DNA of 64,000 bases from Pseudarthrobacter sp. SSS035 (GTDB lineage Bacteria; Actinomycetota; Actinomycetes; Actinomycetales; Micrococcaceae): assembly GCF_023273875.1 (NCBI RefSeq), contig NZ_CP096882.1, positions 806,001 through 870,000 of the forward strand, given 5' to 3'. The position numbers were made by a program, and so were the translations under genes. Positions 60,804 to 64,000 of the stretch are shown in pieces. Position 1 is the stretch's first letter. Every line of letters starts with the position of its first letter. A model generated the notes under the pieces. The model ran no database searches and was not told the DNA's origin. It saw nothing but the letters and a program-made list of their open reading frames with translations.

Positions 60804-62459
60804 ATGAGTGAACCCGTAACGTGGGCCACGGGTCGCTTCAAGTTTTTCCGGCGGCCCTTCCATGAATACCGGCTGACGGACAGGGTTGTCCTCAGCCAGA
60901 CGCCGCTGTTCGTCACCACCATCCTGACGGCATTGCTGATGTGGGCGTTTTTCCCGGGGACGATGGACAACCCACTCTTCGTGGCCTTCCTCGTTTCCCA
61001 GCTGGCCATCATGGCTCTGTGTTACTTCGTGCCGTGGGACCGCCTGCCCCACACCAGCTTCCTGGTCATTCCGCTCCTCGACTTTGTCTCCATCGCCCTA
61101 GGCAGGGAGGGCGGGCAAGAGGGCCTGACCGGCATCAGCCTGCTGGCGGTTTTCCCCGTCATCTGGCTGTGCGCCTCAGGCTATTATCCGCGGGCCTCCC
61201 TGTGGTTATCGTTCTTCGGGCCCTTGGCCATCATCTGGGTTCCGCTGCTGATTCGCGGGGATGTATCGGGCCCCAGCTTGGCCAAATCCCTACTCGTCCC
61301 CGTCATGATGCTGGGGATCGGAGTATCTGTCACCATGCTGACGCTCAGCCTGAGACGTCAGCAGCGGAACCTGGAGAAGAAGGACGAACAGCTCCAAGCC
61401 AGCCTGCTCAGCACAAAGCGGCAGGAAGCCTTGCTCAACTCCGTTCTTGAAACTGTGCACCTGGGCGTCCTCGCCGTCGACGCAGACGGACACGACATTC
61501 TGATGAACCGGAAGCAGCGCGCCAACCACGAACTGGCCCGCCCGAAGGACATCGACGATCCGAACGAGTCCCAACTGCTGGTCTTCGCCCCAGACCGTAC
61601 CACCCCAGTCCCGGTGGCGGAGCGCCCCGTGCGGAGGGCCGTCCTCGGCGAAACATTCACCGACTACCTGGTCTGGCTGGGCGAAGGCAAGAAGCAGCGG
61701 GCTATCACCACCAGCGCCCGGGCCATGAAGGACCCGGACGGGACGTTCGCCGGCTCGGTGATTGTGTTCAGTGATGTGACAGACCTGGTGGATGCCCTGG
61801 CCGCCAAGGATGATTTCGTCTCCAGCGTGTCCCACGAATTCCGGACTCCCCTGACCTCCATCCTGGGCTACGTGGAACTTCTCCTGGAGGACGCTCCCGG
61901 CAACGACCAACTGGAACCGCTGAACATTATCAAGCGCAATTCAGAACGGCTCCTCACGTTGGTGTCCGACCTCCTCGCCACAAGGAACGGGCAACTGATC
62001 GTGACCCCCCACGCCGTGGACGTCGCTGAACTTGTGCGGGCCAGCGTGTCCGCCGCGATGCCCCGGGCTGATGCCTCCCGCGTGGCGCTGAAAGCCGATA
62101 CACCAGCAAGGCTGGAGGCCCATGTGGACGGGCCCCGCATCTCCCAGGTGCTGGACAATCTGGTCTCCAACGCGATCAAATACTCGCCCGACGGCGGCAA
62201 CGTCCTGGTGTCGTTGGAGCACGACGGCGGCCACGTCGCCTGCCGCGTCAGCGATACCGGCATGGGCATGAGCGCCGACGACCAGGCCCACGTGTTCGCC
62301 AAGTTCTTCCGGACCAGCAACGTCCGCCGGACATCTATTCCCGGCGTGGGCCTGGGCCTGCCCATCAGCAAGGCAATCGTGGAGGCCCACGGCGGAACCA
62401 TCCAGGTGGAAAGCCAACTGGGCCAGGGCACCACCTTCACGTTCCGGGTGCCGGTTTAG
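60804..62459 (+). CDS. Membrane sensor histidine kinase
   Basis: The 551-residue kinase has about six N-terminal membrane helices (LFVTTILTALLMWAFFPG, AFLVSQLAIMALCYFV and others). A coiled coil (LRRQQRNLEKKDEQLQAS) and a PAS-like sensor follow (GVLAVDADGHDILMNRKQR). The HisKA domain has DDFVSSVSHEFRTPLTSILGY with the phospho-His, and the HATPase domain has DNLVSNAIKYSP (N box) and GVGLGLPISKAIVEAHGG. It phosphorylates the divergent response regulator. Its stop overlaps the McrC stop by 3 bp. Confidence 0.95.
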   Translation: MSEPVTWATGRFKFFRRPFHEYRLTDRVVLSQTPLFVTTILTALLMWAFFPGTMDNPLFVAFLVSQLAIMALCYFVPWDRLPHTSFLVIPLLDFVSIALGREGGQEGLTGISLLAVFPVIWLCASGYYPRASLWLSFFGPLAIIWVPLLIRGDVSGPSLAKSLLVPVMMLGIGVSVTMLTLSLRRQQRNLEKKDEQLQASLLSTKRQEALLNSVLETVHLGVLAVDADGHDILMNRKQRANHELARPKDIDDPNESQLLVFAPDRTTPVPVAERPVRRAVLGETFTDYLVWLGEGKKQRAITTSARAMKDPDGTFAGSVIVFSDVTDLVDALAAKDDFVSSVSHEFRTPLTSILGYVELLLEDAPGNDQLEPLNIIKRNSERLLTLVSDLLATRNGQLIVTPHAVDVAELVRASVSAAMPRADASRVALKADTPARLEAHVDGPRISQVLDNLVSNAIKYSPDGGNVLVSLEHDGGHVACRVSDTGMGMSADDQAHVFAKFFRTSNVRRTSIPGVGLGLPISKAIVEAHGGTIQVESQLGQGTTFTFRVPV

Positions 62460-63793
62460 CCTCCCGCGCGGGCAGTCCGGACCACTTCGCCCCAGGACTG
62501 CCGCGCCAGGTCGGCCACAGCTGCCAGAATGTCCGACGGCGGCTGCGACAGATCCAGCGGAAACTCAACAATGTCGATGTCAGTGTTAAGGATCCGCCGT
62601 AGTTTCATCTCGCCCGCGCCTGCATAGACCAGCCAGGCGGTGGGCACACCCAGGGCGGTGCAGTGGGCAAGCATTTGGTAGTGGTCGGCGGTCAGGGACG
62701 CCCCAAGGTCAGCGGCGGCCTTGTACTTCGCGTTGTAGGCCACCACGGGGCGTCCGCCCAGCAGGTGCACCGCATCCGGACTCACGGACAGCCTGTCGGA
62801 ATCGTGGACAGCCTCGCTGAGGAGAGCGTTGTACTTCAGCCGCATCTCCCCCGGATACGCAGCCATCGCCTCGCGGAGCGCCGTGCCCACAAAATCCTCG
62901 AACACCTGGGCCATGTCCACCACAAACGACGCCGTCTGCTGCTTCCCCTCCCCAGCCTCTGCGGAGGCATTCCGCAGGATCAGCTCAGCCAGGCGCAGCA
63001 CTGACTGGTAGCGGACGTTCATCCTGCTGGGGGTCCACGGCGGCAGGGGCGCGCCGGCTGGAAGGCGGGTGACGGCGTCGAGCTTTCCCTTCAGCTGACG
63101 CAGGCGGCTCAGCACCTCAGGCCGGACGCGCGGAACCTGTCCCATCCGCTCCAGCGCAGCCCGCAGGATCCGGTTTTCGGCGATGTCCTCAGTGAATTCG
63201 TCGTAGGACACTTCCAGCGGCACCAGCATGCCGGGGCGCCGTGAGATCTGGTCGGAAATCCGGATGCGGCCCTTGACCGTGCGGAGGGACTCGTCAACGG
63301 TGCGGTAGCCCTGCAAGACTCCGCGTCCAAGCGCCCGCTCCGCCATTTGGGCGAGGGATTCGGCCAGCGCGCTCCAGAGTTCGCGGTCCTCGGCAGCCGC
63401 CACGGAATCGGCCCGGAAGCCCTGATTACCGGCATAGCTGAGGAGGAACAGGAGCCGGCTCAGCCCCAGCCGGTCCTTGGGGCGCACATCGAGCTGCAGC
63501 GCGGCCGTGCGGACGGACCCCACCTTGCCCGCGGGCTCGATCCGGTACAAGCCCATGCCCATCGGCGACGCCTTGGCCAGCCCGCTGGCGTTCACGAAGG
63601 CCGCACTGGCGGCATCCAGGCGTTCCACGGTGCCTTTGGACAGCTCGTCGAGGACCAGATGGCGCGCGGCCGGTGCACGGCCGCGCTGGGCTGCTCCGCC
63701 GTGGGCCGCGCCCGGCGCGGCGCTGCCGTGCACCGCGCCGCCGTGGGCCGCGCCGCCGTGGGCCGGAGTGTGGGTTGGCTTAGCTGGTAACAA
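62456..63793 (-). CDS. mcrC: McrC-family component of a modified-cytosine restriction system
   Basis: The 445-residue protein resembles McrC of 5-methylcytosine-specific restriction: VKGRIRISDQISRRPGMLVPLEVSYDEFTEDIAENRILR in the middle, and a C-terminal nuclease PD-(D/E)xK region (SPDAVHLLGGRPVVAYNAKYKAA). The expected acidic residue before A-K is Asn (AAC, 62732-62734). The first 45 residues are a Gly/His/Ala repeat (AHGGAAHGGAVHG) from a slipped DNA unit. TTG 63793 overlaps the McrB stop; internal starts are possible. Confidence 0.85.
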   Translation of the reverse strand: MLPAKPTHTPAHGGAAHGGAVHGSAAPGAAHGGAAQRGRAPAARHLVLDELSKGTVERLDAASAAFVNASGLAKASPMGMGLYRIEPAGKVGSVRTAALQLDVRPKDRLGLSRLLFLLSYAGNQGFRADSVAAAEDRELWSALAESLAQMAERALGRGVLQGYRTVDESLRTVKGRIRISDQISRRPGMLVPLEVSYDEFTEDIAENRILRAALERMGQVPRVRPEVLSRLRQLKGKLDAVTRLPAGAPLPPWTPSRMNVRYQSVLRLAELILRNASAEAGEGKQQTASFVVDMAQVFEDFVGTALREAMAAYPGEMRLKYNALLSEAVHDSDRLSVSPDAVHLLGGRPVVAYNAKYKAAADLGASLTADHYQMLAHCTALGVPTAWLVYAGAGEMKLRRILNTDIDIVEFPLDLSQPPSDILAAVADLARQSWGEVVRTARAGG

Positions 63794-64000
63794 GGCGTCC
63801 CAGCAGCTGCTCCAGCCCGAACCGCTCCTCCAGCTGCACCCGGGTCAGCTGGCCGTGGTAGTGCTCCTCCAGCAGCGGCATCAGCTCGTACTTCCAGATC
63901 CGGCGCAGCCCGGCCGGCGTCTGGGCGGCCGTCTTCATAAAGTACGACGGGCCGATCATCAGGTCCCGGTCCCACTCGTCGATGGCGGTGTTCAGCGCAT
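63780..64000 (-). CDS. mcrB: McrB-like GTPase, C-terminal end (partial at window edge)
   Basis: The frame runs from the window edge to TAA at 63780-63782 (complement), giving 73 residues. DLMIGPSYFMKTAAQTPAG and RIWKYELMPLLEEHYHG match the C-terminal tail of McrB GTPases, which form the ring that translocates DNA and recruits McrC. The stop overlaps the mcrC start, so the pair is one operon transcribed leftwards. Confidence 0.85.
   Translation of the reverse strand, partial: ALNTAIDEWDRDLMIGPSYFMKTAAQTPAGLRRIWKYELMPLLEEHYHGQLTRVQLEERFGLEQLLGRLVTS

Overview
The window is GC-rich, densely coded DNA from an actinobacterium, most likely an Arthrobacter or Pseudarthrobacter-like member of the Micrococcaceae. 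This is inferred from strong GC bias at third codon positions, frequent GTG/TTG starts, mycothiol-type (TIGR03086-like) domains, and several proteins whose nearest remembered relatives are actinobacterial (DUF6318 lipoprotein, DUF6457, MSMEG_6728-like, rpf-like). I see no rRNA, tRNA, CRISPR array or prophage. It looks like ordinary chromosome with an accessory flavour: one intact insertion sequence and five broken or remnant genes.

Layout. 1-6.3 kb: the tail of a PEP-utilising enzyme; a dihydrofolate-reductase-like gene; an ArsR regulator with an SRPBCC fusion and a YCII protein; a CmtR-like metal sensor coupled to a cation-efflux transporter; two unknown proteins; then a gene graveyard with a GH31 glycosidase scrap and a second copy of the reductase 3' end. 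6.3-9.5 kb: an MFS exporter divergent from a MerR regulator, a potassium channel and a FecCD permease remnant. 9.5-13.6 kb: a beta-propeller surface protein and a polar amino-acid ABC importer (ATPase, permease, lipoprotein). 13.9-20.2 kb: small enzymes and membrane proteins, including the first of two 396-residue serine-hydrolase lipoproteins. 20.5-23.4 kb: a YbdK-type ligase gene hit at its last codons by an IS30-family element with a 3-bp target duplication. 23.4-28.9 kb: a catabolic island with a GntR regulator, a tricarballylate dehydrogenase and the TctCBA transporter, sharing a divergent control region with paired repeats.

29-38 kb: DinB, SRPBCC, a Tat-exported phosphoesterase, the second serine-hydrolase lipoprotein, a DUF6457 protein, a large molybdopterin oxidoreductase whose stop codon lies in a palindromic repeat, and TerC. 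38-43 kb: a 1247-residue nuclease / RNase H-like / SF1-helicase fusion and a frameshifted MFS gene. 43-55 kb: acylphosphatase, YceI, a histone-H1-like / X25 chimera, an adenosine/adenine deaminase, an Rpf/LysM protein, an MSMEG_6728-like protein, a phosphodiester glycosidase and Tex. 55-64 kb: an ene-reductase, a secreted DUF6318/PKD pair, a PPOX protein behind a strong palindrome, a Vsr endonuclease, a two-component system with a histidine-less HPt-like protein, and McrC with the end of McrB.

The main functional units are the TctCBA/TcuA uptake-oxidation module, the metal sensor plus exporter, the amino-acid importer, and the HPt-like / response regulator / sensor kinase locus. The 58.8-64 kb stretch joins DNA-mismatch and modified-DNA restriction functions to a signalling system. 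Three proteins there (HPt-like, Vsr, McrC) appear to have a canonical catalytic position substituted; these calls rest on alignment by eye to remembered family members.
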